Assembly: GCF_900106065.1 (NCBI RefSeq)
Contig: NZ_LT629796.1
Location: 2,888,001-2,952,000, forward strand
Direction: 5' to 3'
Source of the DNA: Pseudomonas mandelii
GTDB lineage: Bacteria; Pseudomonadota; Gammaproteobacteria; Pseudomonadales; Pseudomonadaceae
Length of the DNA: 64,000 nucleotides
The notes under the pieces were generated by a model. It was not told the origin of the DNA. It saw nothing but the letters and a program-made list of their open reading frames with translations, and searched no databases. Numbering within the stretch: the first letter of the stretch is position 1; every line of letters starts with the position of its first letter. Position numbers and translations under genes: made by a program. Below are positions 54,000 through 64,000 of this stretch, piece after piece.

Positions 54000-54076
54000 T
54001 GGTGGGCCCACACGGATTTGAACCGTGGACCAAAGGATTATGAGTCCTCTGCTCTAACCAACTGAGCTATAGGCCC
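54000..54076 (-). tRNA. tRNA with CAU anticodon, probably tRNA-Ile2 (lysidine-modified)
   Basis: 77 nt with encoded CCA and intact cloverleaf. The anticodon loop reads CUCAUAA, so the anticodon is CAU. The acceptor stem has C4-G69 and C5-G68, the pairs by which TilS of E. coli picks tRNA-Ile2 from tRNA-Met, so I favour Ile2 over elongator Met. Confidence 0.88.
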
Positions 54077-54091
54077 TCAGTAGGCCGCGGA

Positions 54092-57000
54092 TTATAGCGA
54101 TGGTTTCTCGGCTGTGCTATCCGAAAAATCCGATACGGCTATACGAAGAAACGTCGCGGCGAATTCGTCGGGGGGAAGCGGCAGGCTGACGATGTAGCCC
54201 TGGATCTGTTCACAGCCTTCTTCGGCGAGGAATTGTTGCTGTGCGAGGGTCTCGACGCCCTCCGCAATGACGGTGAATTGCATGCTGCGGCCCAAGGCGA
54301 TGATGGCGCGAACAATGGCTGCATCGTGGGGATCGTCAGGCAGGCCGCGGACGAAGGACTGGTCGATCTTGAGGATGTCCAGTGGCAGGCGCTTGAGGTA
54401 GCTCAGAGACGAGTAGCCGGTCCCGAAGTCGTCGATGGCCAATTGCACGCCCAGGTGTTTGAGTTGGTGTAGCACTGCCAGTGCTTCTTCGGCCTGGCTC
54501 ATGATGAAGTTTTCGGTAATTTCCAGTTGCAGTAAACCGGGCGCCAGGCCGTTGTCTTTGAGCAGTTGCTCAATCCGTCCGAGCAGGTTCGGCTGACGCA
54601 ATTGAGCACCTGCGAGATTGACCGAGAGGGGGCCGAGGCACTCGTAGACCTGATTCCACTCGTTCATCTGTCGGCAGGCTGTCTCCAGCACCCAGTCGCC
54701 GATTTGCAGGATCATGCCGTTTTCTTCCGCCAAGGGAATGAAGTGTTCCGGCGGCACCGAGCCGAAGGTCGGATGTTGCCAGCGGATGAGCGCTTCGGCG
54801 CCGACCAGTCGATGGTCGGCGAGGCTGATTTTCGGTTGGTAATAGAGAAACAGCTCATTGCGCTCGATGGCGCGGCGCAATTCATGTTCCAGCGCCACGC
54901 GTTCGCTGGCCTGGGCGGTGAGGTCGCGGGTGTAGCTTTCCACCCGGTTGCGGCCCTTGGCCTTGGAGCGATACATCGCCGCATCGGCGTTTTTGACCAG
55001 CGTGGCGACATCGCAGCCATCCTTTGGGTACAGGCTGGTGCCGATGCTGGCGCTGATGAAAAACTCGTGTTCGCCGGCCTGAAAAGGGGCGGCGAAGCAA
55101 TTGAGCAGCTTGGTGGCGATGTTGTCGGCGTCACTGGATTGTTGCAGGCCGGGCAGCAGGATGATGAATTCGTCGCCCCCCAGGCGCGCGACGGTATCGA
55201 TGTCGCGCAGCTGCTCTTTGAGGCGCACGGCAATGCCTTTGAGCAGCAGGTCGCCCACCGGATGGCCAAGGCTGTCGTTGATGTGTTTAAAGCGATCCAG
55301 GTCGAGGAACAGCACCGCGCCCTGGCCACCGTTTTCCTGTTGGGTATTGAGTGCGGTCAGCAGTCGGCTCTCGAACAGCGTACGGTTTGGCAGGCCGGTC
55401 AGCGGATCGTGGTGCGCCTGGTAGTCGAGTTTGGCCTGCGCGTGTTTGAGGCTGGAAATGTCCGCGAACACCGCCACGAAGTGGGTGATGAATTTTTCCC
55501 GGTTACGCACGGCGCTGATGGTCAGCCAGCTCGGGTAGAGCTCGCCATTCTTGCGTCGGTTGGAAATCTCGCCTTGCCAGTGACCTTCGTCCGTCAGCTG
55601 ATGCCACATCGCCGCATAGAACGCGCTGTCGTGAAGCCCCGAGGCGAGCAAGCGAGGGGTGTGGCCGAGTGCTTCGCTCTCGCTGTAACCGGTGATCTCG
55701 GTGAACGCTCGGTTGACCGCGCTGATGTGCTGTTGGGTGTCGGTGATCAACACGCCCTCGGCGGTGCTCTCGAACACTGTGGCGGCCTGTTGCAGTTTCT
55801 CCTGCATCAGGTGCCGCTCGGTGATGTCCCGGGCGATGGTCAGCATGCAGTCTTCGTCGCCGATCGGCAGCGGACGGCTTGAAACCTCGCAAAGGCGGAT
55901 CTGCCCGTCACTGCGGCGGATGTGGCAACTGAAGTCGCGGACGAAGCCATCCCGGTGCAGCAAGTCGAGCATCTGTTTGCGTTCATTGAGATTGACCCAT
56001 ATCCCCAGCTCCAGGGCTGAGCGATCCACGGACATCGCGCTGTTGAAGCCTGTGATGCGGCTGAAACCCTCGTTGACCTCCATTAGCAACCCGTCGCTCT
56101 GCCGCGACAGCAACAAGCCGTCCGGTGAGGCGTGGAAGGCCTTGGCGAATTTTTCTTCGGAGGTTTGCAGTTGCTGCTGGGTTTCCTTGAGCTGACTGAT
56201 ATCGCGCACCACGACGACCAGCGCAGGGGTCGTATCGAGATCGAAGGGCTCGGCGGAAATCAGACCGGTAAACACCTGGCCATTGCTGCGTCGAAAAGGC
56301 ATCTCCAGGTTGCGGATGCTGCCGGCTTGCAGGCGCTGCAGCAGGCCCGGCCCGACGCCGGGGATGCCCCAGATGTTGAGGTCGGTGGCGGTCTGGCCAA
56401 TGACATCTTCGGCCTTGAGACCAATTTGTTCTTCGAACGCGTTGTTGACTTCGAGCAGGCAGCCGTCGGACAGCCGCGCAATCACCAGGATGTCCGGGCA
56501 TTGCTGAAACACGGAGGCGAATTTTTGCTCGGAGAGTCTCAACGCTTCTTCCGTGCGCTTGGCGTCGCTGATGTCTATCATCAATCCGCGCATAACCGGC
56601 TCATGGCCATGCTCGATAAGACTGACGATATCGCGCACCCACAGGCAGCGGCCGTCGGCGGTGATAACGCGGTAATCGACGCTATGATCGCGCCCGGCCA
56701 GCACTTCGTGATCGCAGAATGTCTGGGCCCGGGTCAGGTCCGCAGGGTGGATGATGTTGCGCCAGAACCCCGGAATGAGCCAATGGGACAGGGGATAGCC
56801 AAGCAGTTCTTCGGCATGCGGAGACACGTAGCTGTAGGTGAAATCGCTGATCCGTGCTTCCCAGGCAATTGCGGAAAGGCTCTCCACCAGCCCGCGGTAA
56901 TGGTATTCACTGCTGCGCAGCTCTTGTTCGAGGTCGACCCGCCGGGCGATTTCCGAACTCAACCGGCGGTTAATCCGGATGACCACGGCCAGCGTGATCA

Positions 57001-57838
57001 TCAGAAACAGCAATCCGGGCAGGCCGTAAACCAGCAAGTCGGACCAGAAGGTTCGGTGATCCAGTACATTGCCCACCCAGTGTTCCTGAATGGCGCTGAT
57101 TTCACTTGAAGTCATGTCCGCCAGGACTTTGTCCAGAATCCCGACCAGTATCTTGTTGTCGGGGGGCACTGCCATCGCCAATTGATAGCGATAGGGCGTT
57201 TCGCCGCTGACATACAGGCCGTCGAGCTTGAGCTGACGCAGGCTCCAGACGCTGGAGGCGAGATCGCCCACGACCGCATCCACTTCATCGGTGGCCAACG
57301 CCTGCAAGGCTGAGCTGACATTGGGCATCGCCACCAGATTCAGGTCGGGGTGGTGCGTGCGCAACAGCTCATGGGGCGCATAGTTTTCCACCACAGCGAT
57401 CTTCAGCCCGTAGAGCTCTTCGAGCTTGCGCGGTTGGGGGCCTCCGACATGGGCGAGGATGACAATCGGAAAGTCCAGGTAGGGACGAGTGAATGACAGG
57501 TACGACTGGCGCTCCGGGGTCGACATGATGCCCGGCAAGACGTCCAGCTTGCCTTGCTTGGCCTGCTGCAGGACTTCGGTCCAGCTGATCGGTTCGATGG
57601 GCGTCAGTTTGACGGCCAGCCGTTGACGGATCACGTTGATGTAGTCCGCCGCCAGGCCCTGATAGCGGCCCTGGTCGTCACGAAATTCGAACGGCGGCCA
57701 GGACGCGTCGACACCCAGGCGCAAGTCCGGGTGAGCCGCCAGCCAGCTACGTTCTTCGTCGGTCAGAGTCAGCGCGCCAGCCGTTGCGGTCCAGGTCATC
57801 AGCGACAGCAAAAAAAGCACGGTCGGCAGTCTGGGCAT
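54092..57838 (-). CDS. rmcA: RmcA, dual GGDEF–EAL redox-responsive c-di-GMP enzyme
   Basis: 1248 residues from ATG 57838. Signal peptide, periplasmic SBP_bac_3 domain (about 30–255), membrane helix (about 265–287), four PAS domains (about 310–810), GGDEF with LGGDEFIILL and an intact RDID I-site, and EAL (AEALIRWQHP). Length and layout match P. aeruginosa PA0575/RmcA, where it degrades c-di-GMP under redox control by phenazines; position beside tRNA and rpoD agrees. The longer open frame upstream overlaps rpoD's terminator and is excluded. Confidence 0.92.
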   Translation of the reverse strand: MPRLPTVLFLLSLMTWTATAGALTLTDEERSWLAAHPDLRLGVDASWPPFEFRDDQGRYQGLAADYINVIRQRLAVKLTPIEPISWTEVLQQAKQGKLDVLPGIMSTPERQSYLSFTRPYLDFPIVILAHVGGPQPRKLEELYGLKIAVVENYAPHELLRTHHPDLNLVAMPNVSSALQALATDEVDAVVGDLASSVWSLRQLKLDGLYVSGETPYRYQLAMAVPPDNKILVGILDKVLADMTSSEISAIQEHWVGNVLDHRTFWSDLLVYGLPGLLFLMITLAVVIRINRRLSSEIARRVDLEQELRSSEYHYRGLVESLSAIAWEARISDFTYSYVSPHAEELLGYPLSHWLIPGFWRNIIHPADLTRAQTFCDHEVLAGRDHSVDYRVITADGRCLWVRDIVSLIEHGHEPVMRGLMIDISDAKRTEEALRLSEQKFASVFQQCPDILVIARLSDGCLLEVNNAFEEQIGLKAEDVIGQTATDLNIWGIPGVGPGLLQRLQAGSIRNLEMPFRRSNGQVFTGLISAEPFDLDTTPALVVVVRDISQLKETQQQLQTSEEKFAKAFHASPDGLLLSRQSDGLLMEVNEGFSRITGFNSAMSVDRSALELGIWVNLNERKQMLDLLHRDGFVRDFSCHIRRSDGQIRLCEVSSRPLPIGDEDCMLTIARDITERHLMQEKLQQAATVFESTAEGVLITDTQQHISAVNRAFTEITGYSESEALGHTPRLLASGLHDSAFYAAMWHQLTDEGHWQGEISNRRKNGELYPSWLTISAVRNREKFITHFVAVFADISSLKHAQAKLDYQAHHDPLTGLPNRTLFESRLLTALNTQQENGGQGAVLFLDLDRFKHINDSLGHPVGDLLLKGIAVRLKEQLRDIDTVARLGGDEFIILLPGLQQSSDADNIATKLLNCFAAPFQAGEHEFFISASIGTSLYPKDGCDVATLVKNADAAMYRSKAKGRNRVESYTRDLTAQASERVALEHELRRAIERNELFLYYQPKISLADHRLVGAEALIRWQHPTFGSVPPEHFIPLAEENGMILQIGDWVLETACRQMNEWNQVYECLGPLSVNLAGAQLRQPNLLGRIEQLLKDNGLAPGLLQLEITENFIMSQAEEALAVLHQLKHLGVQLAIDDFGTGYSSLSYLKRLPLDILKIDQSFVRGLPDDPHDAAIVRAIIALGRSMQFTVIAEGVETLAQQQFLAEEGCEQIQGYIVSLPLPPDEFAATFLRIAVSDFSDSTAEKPSL

Positions 57839-57926
57839 AACGGTCTCGTTATGGCTCGGGGAATGTTTCGAGTGTAGACGGGCAATTCGGCGGGGGGGAG
57901 GTACGGGGGATTTTATCTGTAGAAAG

Positions 57927-57955
57927 CAAAACCCCCGGCCTGGGCCGGGGGTTCT
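57927..57955 (-). terminator. Terminator of rpoD
   Basis: ACCCCCGGCC, TG, GGCCGGGGGT stem just after the rpoD stop; on the minus strand followed by TTTTGCTTTC. Confidence 0.88.
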
Positions 57956-57959
57956 GTGA

Positions 57960-59810
<1,851 letters not shown>

Positions 59811-59877
59811 AACACCCTATCCACTGAAGGTCTTGGCGGGCAAAAAACAAGCCGAGGATTATACCTGAGCTATGACC

Positions 59878-61857
59878 TCACGCGCCAGTTGAGGTCGGGG
59901 TTGATACAGCCATATTGCGTTTTAATAGGTCGCGCATCTGATTTGCGATCTGATTTGCTTCCTCCGCGGTCAATCCTGGCTGCCTTGCTTTCCTGATAAG
60001 TACTTCCAGGCTATCCGTGTGTTGACTTGCCGATAGCCTAGTAATGGTGTCTAAAAACTGTTGTTCAAGGTTATCGCCGTCAATCAGCCATTCCTTTTCC
60101 GCCAAAGCCTTGAGCAGACGCCCCTGTTCAGTCCCGTGCCAGCGGGCCATCAACTGAATAGAGTTTAGCTTAGGATTTTTTTGCACGGCCTCGATCAGCG
60201 CTACCAGCAACTGAGCGTAGGTATTGCTCTCATTGGCGAAGTGGTTGGCGGTTTCGACCTTGCTAGCCAGATCGGGGTGATGAATGAGCGTGCGAAGTGC
60301 GATCAGGGTTGGGGCTTCCACAGCAATCGGTGTGCGCGGGGCGCTCGGTTGATCGCGATCGCCGCCTCGCTTGCCGTTTTTGTCCCAGGGCTTCTTGTCC
60401 CACTTCTTGCCGCCCGCTCCGGGTTTCTTCGGCGTCCATTCCTGCTGCGGCACATACATCTCTTGTGCCTGCGGCTGATGGTAGTCGCTGTAATCCGGCA
60501 TGGCGTCGTAATCGACGCCCGGGTCGTATGCAGGCGGCGCATCTTGAGGTGCGCTTTGAACCAGTTGGCTCACGGCTTCACCGCTGAGGCCGGTAATTTC
60601 GGTCAGACGCTGACGCATCAAGATGCGCAGGTTGGCGCCAGGGACCTTGTCGATCAGCGGTGCGGCGAGGGTGGCCATGTGGGCCTTGCCTTCGAGCGAG
60701 CGCGGGTCCGATTCCTCGGTCAGTTGCTGAAAGAAATAATCCGCCAACGGCTGGGCGTGCTGGTTGATTCGCGCGCGGAAAGCGTCAGTGCCTTCGGAGC
60801 GGACCAGCGTGTCGGGGTCTTCACCTTCGGGCAGGAACAGAAAGCGCGCGCGCCGCCCGTCTTGCAGGCACGGCAGGGCAGCTTCCAGTGCGCGCCACGC
60901 AGCGTTGCGGCCGGCCTGGTCGCCGTCGAAGCAAAAAAGCACGTTCGGCACGACGCGAAACAGCCGCTTCAAGTGTTCTTCGCTGGTGGCGGTGCCCAGG
61001 GTCGCGACGGCATTGCGCAAGCCTTGTTGGGCGAGGGCAATGACGTCCATGTAGCCTTCGACGACGATGATTTCGTCGAGGTTGCGGTTGTTCTTGCGTG
61101 CTTCATAAAGGCCGTAGAGTTCCTGGCCTTTATGGAATACGGGGGTTTCCGGTGAGTTCAGGTATTTCGGCTTGTCGTCGCCCAATACCCTGCCGCCGAA
61201 AGCAATGATGCGTCCGCGGCTGTCGCGGATCGGGAACATCACGCGATCGCGAAAGCGGTCATAGCGTTTGCCGGTTTCGGCGTTCTCGATCAGCAGGCCG
61301 GCGTCGACCATGGCTTTTTGTTGCAGGGTGTCGCTGCTCAAGTGCTTGAACAGATTGTCCCAACCGGGCGGCGCGAAGCCGAGGCCGAAGTCCCGGGCGA
61401 TTTCGCCGGTCAGCCCGCGACCTTTCAAGTAATCCACAGCCGCTTTGCGCGATGGATGGCTTTTCAGGGCTTGCCGGTAGAAGTCGGCGGCTGCAGTCAG
61501 CAGCGGGTACAGCGGCGAATCAGTCGGTTGCCGCGGTTTGTGCGGCCGACCGCTTTCTTCGCGGGGGATTTCCATGCCCGCGGCTTTGGCCAGTTCTTCG
61601 ACAGCCTGGACGAAATCCAGGTTGTCGTGGTCCATCATGAAGCCGAGGGCGTTGCCGCCCGCGCCGCAGCCGAAGCAGTAATAGAACTGCTTGTCGGGGC
61701 TGACGCTGAAGGACGGGGTTTTTTCTTTATGAAAAGGGCAGCAGGCGGTGTAGTTTTTACCGGCCTTTTTCATTTGCAGGCGCGAGCTGACCACATCGAC
61801 GATGTCGGTGCGGTTCAGAAGGTCGTCAATGAAGCTCTGGGGAATTAGCCCGGCCAT
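59878..61857 (-). CDS. dnaG: DNA primase DnaG
   Basis: 659 residues. N-terminal zinc-binding domain (CCPFHKEKTPSF, YYCFGCG), TOPRIM core (VVEGYMDVIAL; CFDGDQAG) and C-terminal DnaB-binding domain (about 510–650), joined by a Gln/Lys/Pro-rich linker. Makes RNA primers at the fork. Confidence 0.97.
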   Translation of the reverse strand: MAGLIPQSFIDDLLNRTDIVDVVSSRLQMKKAGKNYTACCPFHKEKTPSFSVSPDKQFYYCFGCGAGGNALGFMMDHDNLDFVQAVEELAKAAGMEIPREESGRPHKPRQPTDSPLYPLLTAAADFYRQALKSHPSRKAAVDYLKGRGLTGEIARDFGLGFAPPGWDNLFKHLSSDTLQQKAMVDAGLLIENAETGKRYDRFRDRVMFPIRDSRGRIIAFGGRVLGDDKPKYLNSPETPVFHKGQELYGLYEARKNNRNLDEIIVVEGYMDVIALAQQGLRNAVATLGTATSEEHLKRLFRVVPNVLFCFDGDQAGRNAAWRALEAALPCLQDGRRARFLFLPEGEDPDTLVRSEGTDAFRARINQHAQPLADYFFQQLTEESDPRSLEGKAHMATLAAPLIDKVPGANLRILMRQRLTEITGLSGEAVSQLVQSAPQDAPPAYDPGVDYDAMPDYSDYHQPQAQEMYVPQQEWTPKKPGAGGKKWDKKPWDKNGKRGGDRDQPSAPRTPIAVEAPTLIALRTLIHHPDLASKVETANHFANESNTYAQLLVALIEAVQKNPKLNSIQLMARWHGTEQGRLLKALAEKEWLIDGDNLEQQFLDTITRLSASQHTDSLEVLIRKARQPGLTAEEANQIANQMRDLLKRNMAVSTPTSTGA

Positions 61858-62339
61858 GGCGTTCTCGTCATCTGCGCTGAAATGGACCCAAAACGATGAG
61901 CGGCCGAACGCGGGTCGTTGTTTGAGGCGCGCAAAATGTGCGGCTCGACCGGTGTCGTCTGCGTAATCGCTGTCGGGAAGTGTATCTGCCGAAAATCCAC
62001 TGACGTTAGTACCAATCAGTATTCGACTATATGAAAGTATTTCGCTGAAATCCGCTGCGGCCAGTCGAGGGCCTCGGATAGCTCATAAGCGGGCACGCAA
62101 GAAGGTGCCTTGGGCTGATCGTCGTAAGAGGAATCAGTGGGTGTGCTCGTCAGTAGCCTTGGAAGGCTCGTCAGAAAAGACGTGCACCGCTGGCAAAAGA
62201 GCCAGGTCTGACGCTGCGAAGCAGGTTTGTCTCGGTCGCGTCTGCGGCTTTGACGGTGAAGCATCAAGCGTTTTCCGCAAATGCCATTAGCCCGGCTGAG
62301 GGCCGGGCTTGGCAGAAGCTTGCTACGAACGTCTGTGTA
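61858..62339. other. Gene-free gap between dnaG and rpsU
   Basis: 482 bp with no supported gene. A GatB/YqeY-domain gene commonly lies here in Pseudomonas; no frame here resembles it. A CCCGG/CCGGG hairpin at 62289–62310 follows rpsU but lacks a T-run. Confidence 0.55.
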
Positions 62340-62555
62340 TTAGTACAGACGAACGGCGCGGCGCTGTTCGCGCTGAACTTTCTTCGCGTGACGCTTAACA
62401 GCGGCTGCTGCTTTGCGCTTACGCTCAGAAGTAGGCTTCTCGTAGAATTCGCGGCTACGAACTTCAGCCAGTACACCGGCTTTTTCGCAGGAGCGCTTGA
62501 AACGACGCAGAGCTACGTCGAAGGGTTCGTTCTCTTTTACTTTGACGGCTGGCAT
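62340..62555 (-). CDS. rpsU: 30S ribosomal protein S21
   Basis: 71 residues, highly basic, with the S21 pattern ([36 protein letters not shown]). Initiation-stage small-subunit protein; divergent from tsaD. Confidence 0.97.
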
Positions 62556-62754
62556 CCAGAGCTACCTTCATTCATTACCGGGGTCAACATCCTCGCGGCA
62601 AAAGAGCACTTGAAGACGTCGGTTTTTAAGGGTTGCGGATGTTAACTCCTCATCGACCGGAATGCAAAGCCTCTGATCGAAAACCGCTAGTCGGGGCATC
62701 CCATGGCGACTATTATGCGCGCCTTCGAATTCAGCCTAAACAAGGCGCAAACCC

Positions 62755-63780
62755 ATGCTAGTACTGGGATTAGAAACCTCCTGCGACGAAACCGGTGTCG
62801 CATTATATGACAGTGAGCGCGGCCTGCTGGCCGACGCGCTGTTCAGTCAGATCGACCTGCACCGCGCCTATGGCGGTGTAGTGCCGGAGCTGGCCTCGCG
62901 CGACCACGTCAAGCGCATGCTGCCCTTGATTCGTCAGGTGTTGGCCGAAGCTGACTGTGTGCCGACCGAGATCGATGCCATCGCTTATACCGCGGGTCCT
63001 GGCCTGGTCGGTGCCTTGCTGGTGGGCGCCTCTTGCGCTCAGGCGCTGGCCTTTGCCTGGGGCATTCCGGCCTTGGGTGTGCACCACATGGAAGGTCACT
63101 TGCTGGCGCCGATGCTGGAGCCGCAGCCGCCACAATTCCCGTTCGTCGCTTTGTTGGTGTCGGGTGGTCATACGCAGCTGGTTCAGGTCGACGGTATCGG
63201 TCACTACACGCTCTTGGGCGAGACCCTCGATGACGCCGCCGGTGAAGCGTTCGATAAGACCGCGAAGATGATGGGCCTTAATTATCCGGGCGGTCCGGAA
63301 ATCGCCAAGCTGGCGGAGCGGGGCGTTTCAGGACGTTTCACTTTTCCGCGTCCCATGTGCGACCGCCCGGGCCTGGCGTTCAGCTTCAGTGGCTTGAAAA
63401 CCTTCGCCCTGAACACTTGGCAGCAGAGCGTCAGCGCCGGGGACGACAGCGAGCAAGCCCGTTGCGACATCTCGCTGGCGTTCCAGCAGGCCGTGGTGGA
63501 GACTTTGACCATCAAGTGCAAGCGCGCCCTGAAACAAGCGGGCATGAAGCGTCTGGTGATCGCTGGGGGCGTCAGCGCCAACAAGGCGCTGCGCACCTCC
63601 CTGGAAAAGATGCTCGGCGACATGAAGGGCGACGTGTTTTATGCCCGTCCGGAGTTCTGCACCGACAACGGCGCGATGATTGCGTTTGCCGGTTGCCAGC
63701 GCTTGCAGGCCGGCCAGCACGAAAGCCTGGCGATCAGCGTGCAGGCGCGCTGGCCGATGGAGCAACTGTCGGCGCTGTGA
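62755..63780 (+). CDS. tsaD: tRNA t6A synthesis protein TsaD
   Basis: 341 residues, ASKHA fold: [16 protein letters not shown], metal ligands in [17 protein letters not shown] and [11 protein letters not shown]. Transfers threonylcarbamoyl to A37 of tRNAs reading ANN codons. Formerly gcp. Confidence 0.97.
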   Translation: MLVLGLETSCDETGVALYDSERGLLADALFSQIDLHRAYGGVVPELASRDHVKRMLPLIRQVLAEADCVPTEIDAIAYTAGPGLVGALLVGASCAQALAFAWGIPALGVHHMEGHLLAPMLEPQPPQFPFVALLVSGGHTQLVQVDGIGHYTLLGETLDDAAGEAFDKTAKMMGLNYPGGPEIAKLAERGVSGRFTFPRPMCDRPGLAFSFSGLKTFALNTWQQSVSAGDDSEQARCDISLAFQQAVVETLTIKCKRALKQAGMKRLVIAGGVSANKALRTSLEKMLGDMKGDVFYARPEFCTDNGAMIAFAGCQRLQAGQHESLAISVQARWPMEQLSAL

Positions 63781-63803
63781 TGAGCGGGGCTCACGCCCGG
63801 TAT

Positions 63804-64000
63804 TTAAAAATGCCGTTCGCGCCCGGCAAACAGGTCGCGTAGATTGCCGCGATGACGCCAGACGATCAGCCCCGTGAGTGCGCTCATGGGTAGCAGTGCC
63901 GCAGGTGCTTGCCAGGCCAGCAGCGGCAGGGTCAGCGGCGTGGCGATCAATGCGGCGAGGGAGCTGGTGCGGGTCAGGTAGAACGTCAGCAACCAGGCGC
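63804..64000 (-). CDS. plsY: Acyl-phosphate glycerol-3-phosphate acyltransferase PlsY, C-terminal part
   Basis: The stop is at 63804 and the frame runs open to the window edge ([21 protein letters not shown]), so the N-terminus lies outside. The end, [19 protein letters not shown], matches the PlsY tail. First acylation of glycerol-3-phosphate for phospholipids; convergent with tsaD, the usual Pseudomonas order. Confidence 0.9.
   Translation of the reverse strand, partial: AWLLTFYLTRTSSLAALIATPLTLPLLAWQAPAALLPMSALTGLIVWRHRGNLRDLFAGRERHF

Noticed and set aside
62016..62267. 83-codon minus-strand frame in the dnaG–rpsU gap
   Set aside because: Low-complexity Arg/Ser-rich product, no Shine-Dalgarno and no resemblance to YqeY.

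Overview
This window is chromosomal DNA of a Pseudomonas, most likely of the P. fluorescens group. Supporting this are high-GC coding, the rpoD–dnaG–rpsU/tsaD block, the bioBFHCD–fadE block, a GacA-controlled rsmY RNA, pqqFABCDE-M, davBA and many REP doublets of the fluorescens type. Several blocks keep the gene order I remember from P. aeruginosa PAO1 (glcB to modE; bioB to the third acyl-CoA dehydrogenase; rsmY–LysR–aminotransferase; tRNA–rmcA–rpoD–dnaG–rpsU–tsaD). That comparison is from memory, not a search.

Layout. 1–5.4 kb: a cut-off membrane acyltransferase, a RimB-like retropepsin and creBCD. 5.6–12 kb: a GST, then an iron-uptake module with FecI-like sigma, FecR-like anti-sigma, a TonB-dependent receptor, a PepSY membrane protein and a small membrane protein. 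12–15.5 kb: a DnaQ-like exonuclease, a cNMP/CBS/DUF294 protein and a single-domain response regulator. 15.5–24 kb: malate synthase G, an ACT-domain regulator, RarD, SrkA kinase, PhoX and ModE. 24–30 kb: comF divergent from bioBFHCD. 30–37.5 kb: three paralogous FadE acyl-CoA dehydrogenases with a membrane diguanylate cyclase between the first two. 37.5–40.5 kb: rsmY, a LysR regulator, an unusual class III aminotransferase-like protein and a Pmp3-type peptide. 40.5–48.3 kb: the PQQ cofactor operon. 48.3–51.5 kb: lysine catabolism davB–davA with an Lrp regulator.

51.6–54 kb is an accessory pocket beside a CAU-anticodon tRNA. It holds a stand-alone FtsH-like M41 peptidase, a DUF3077 gene, two tiny single-helix membrane proteins and a decayed copy of the tRNA 3' half with its terminator. 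The DUF3077 gene is preceded by an RNA leader that can form mutually exclusive stems, the last of which covers its Shine-Dalgarno sequence. I regard this as the best candidate in the window for an undescribed system. The right end holds rmcA, rpoD, dnaG, rpsU, tsaD and the end of plsY.

Regulatory sites read directly from the sequence include a perfect GacA box at rsmY, a BirA-type operator overlapping the bioB −35 and the start of comF, a PsrA-type site on the fadE1 promoter, a Fur-like box at the sigma-factor gene, and a terminator between pqqA and pqqB. Fourteen REP doublets and one singlet sit between genes, two of them inside operons (pqqB–pqqC and bioB–bioF).
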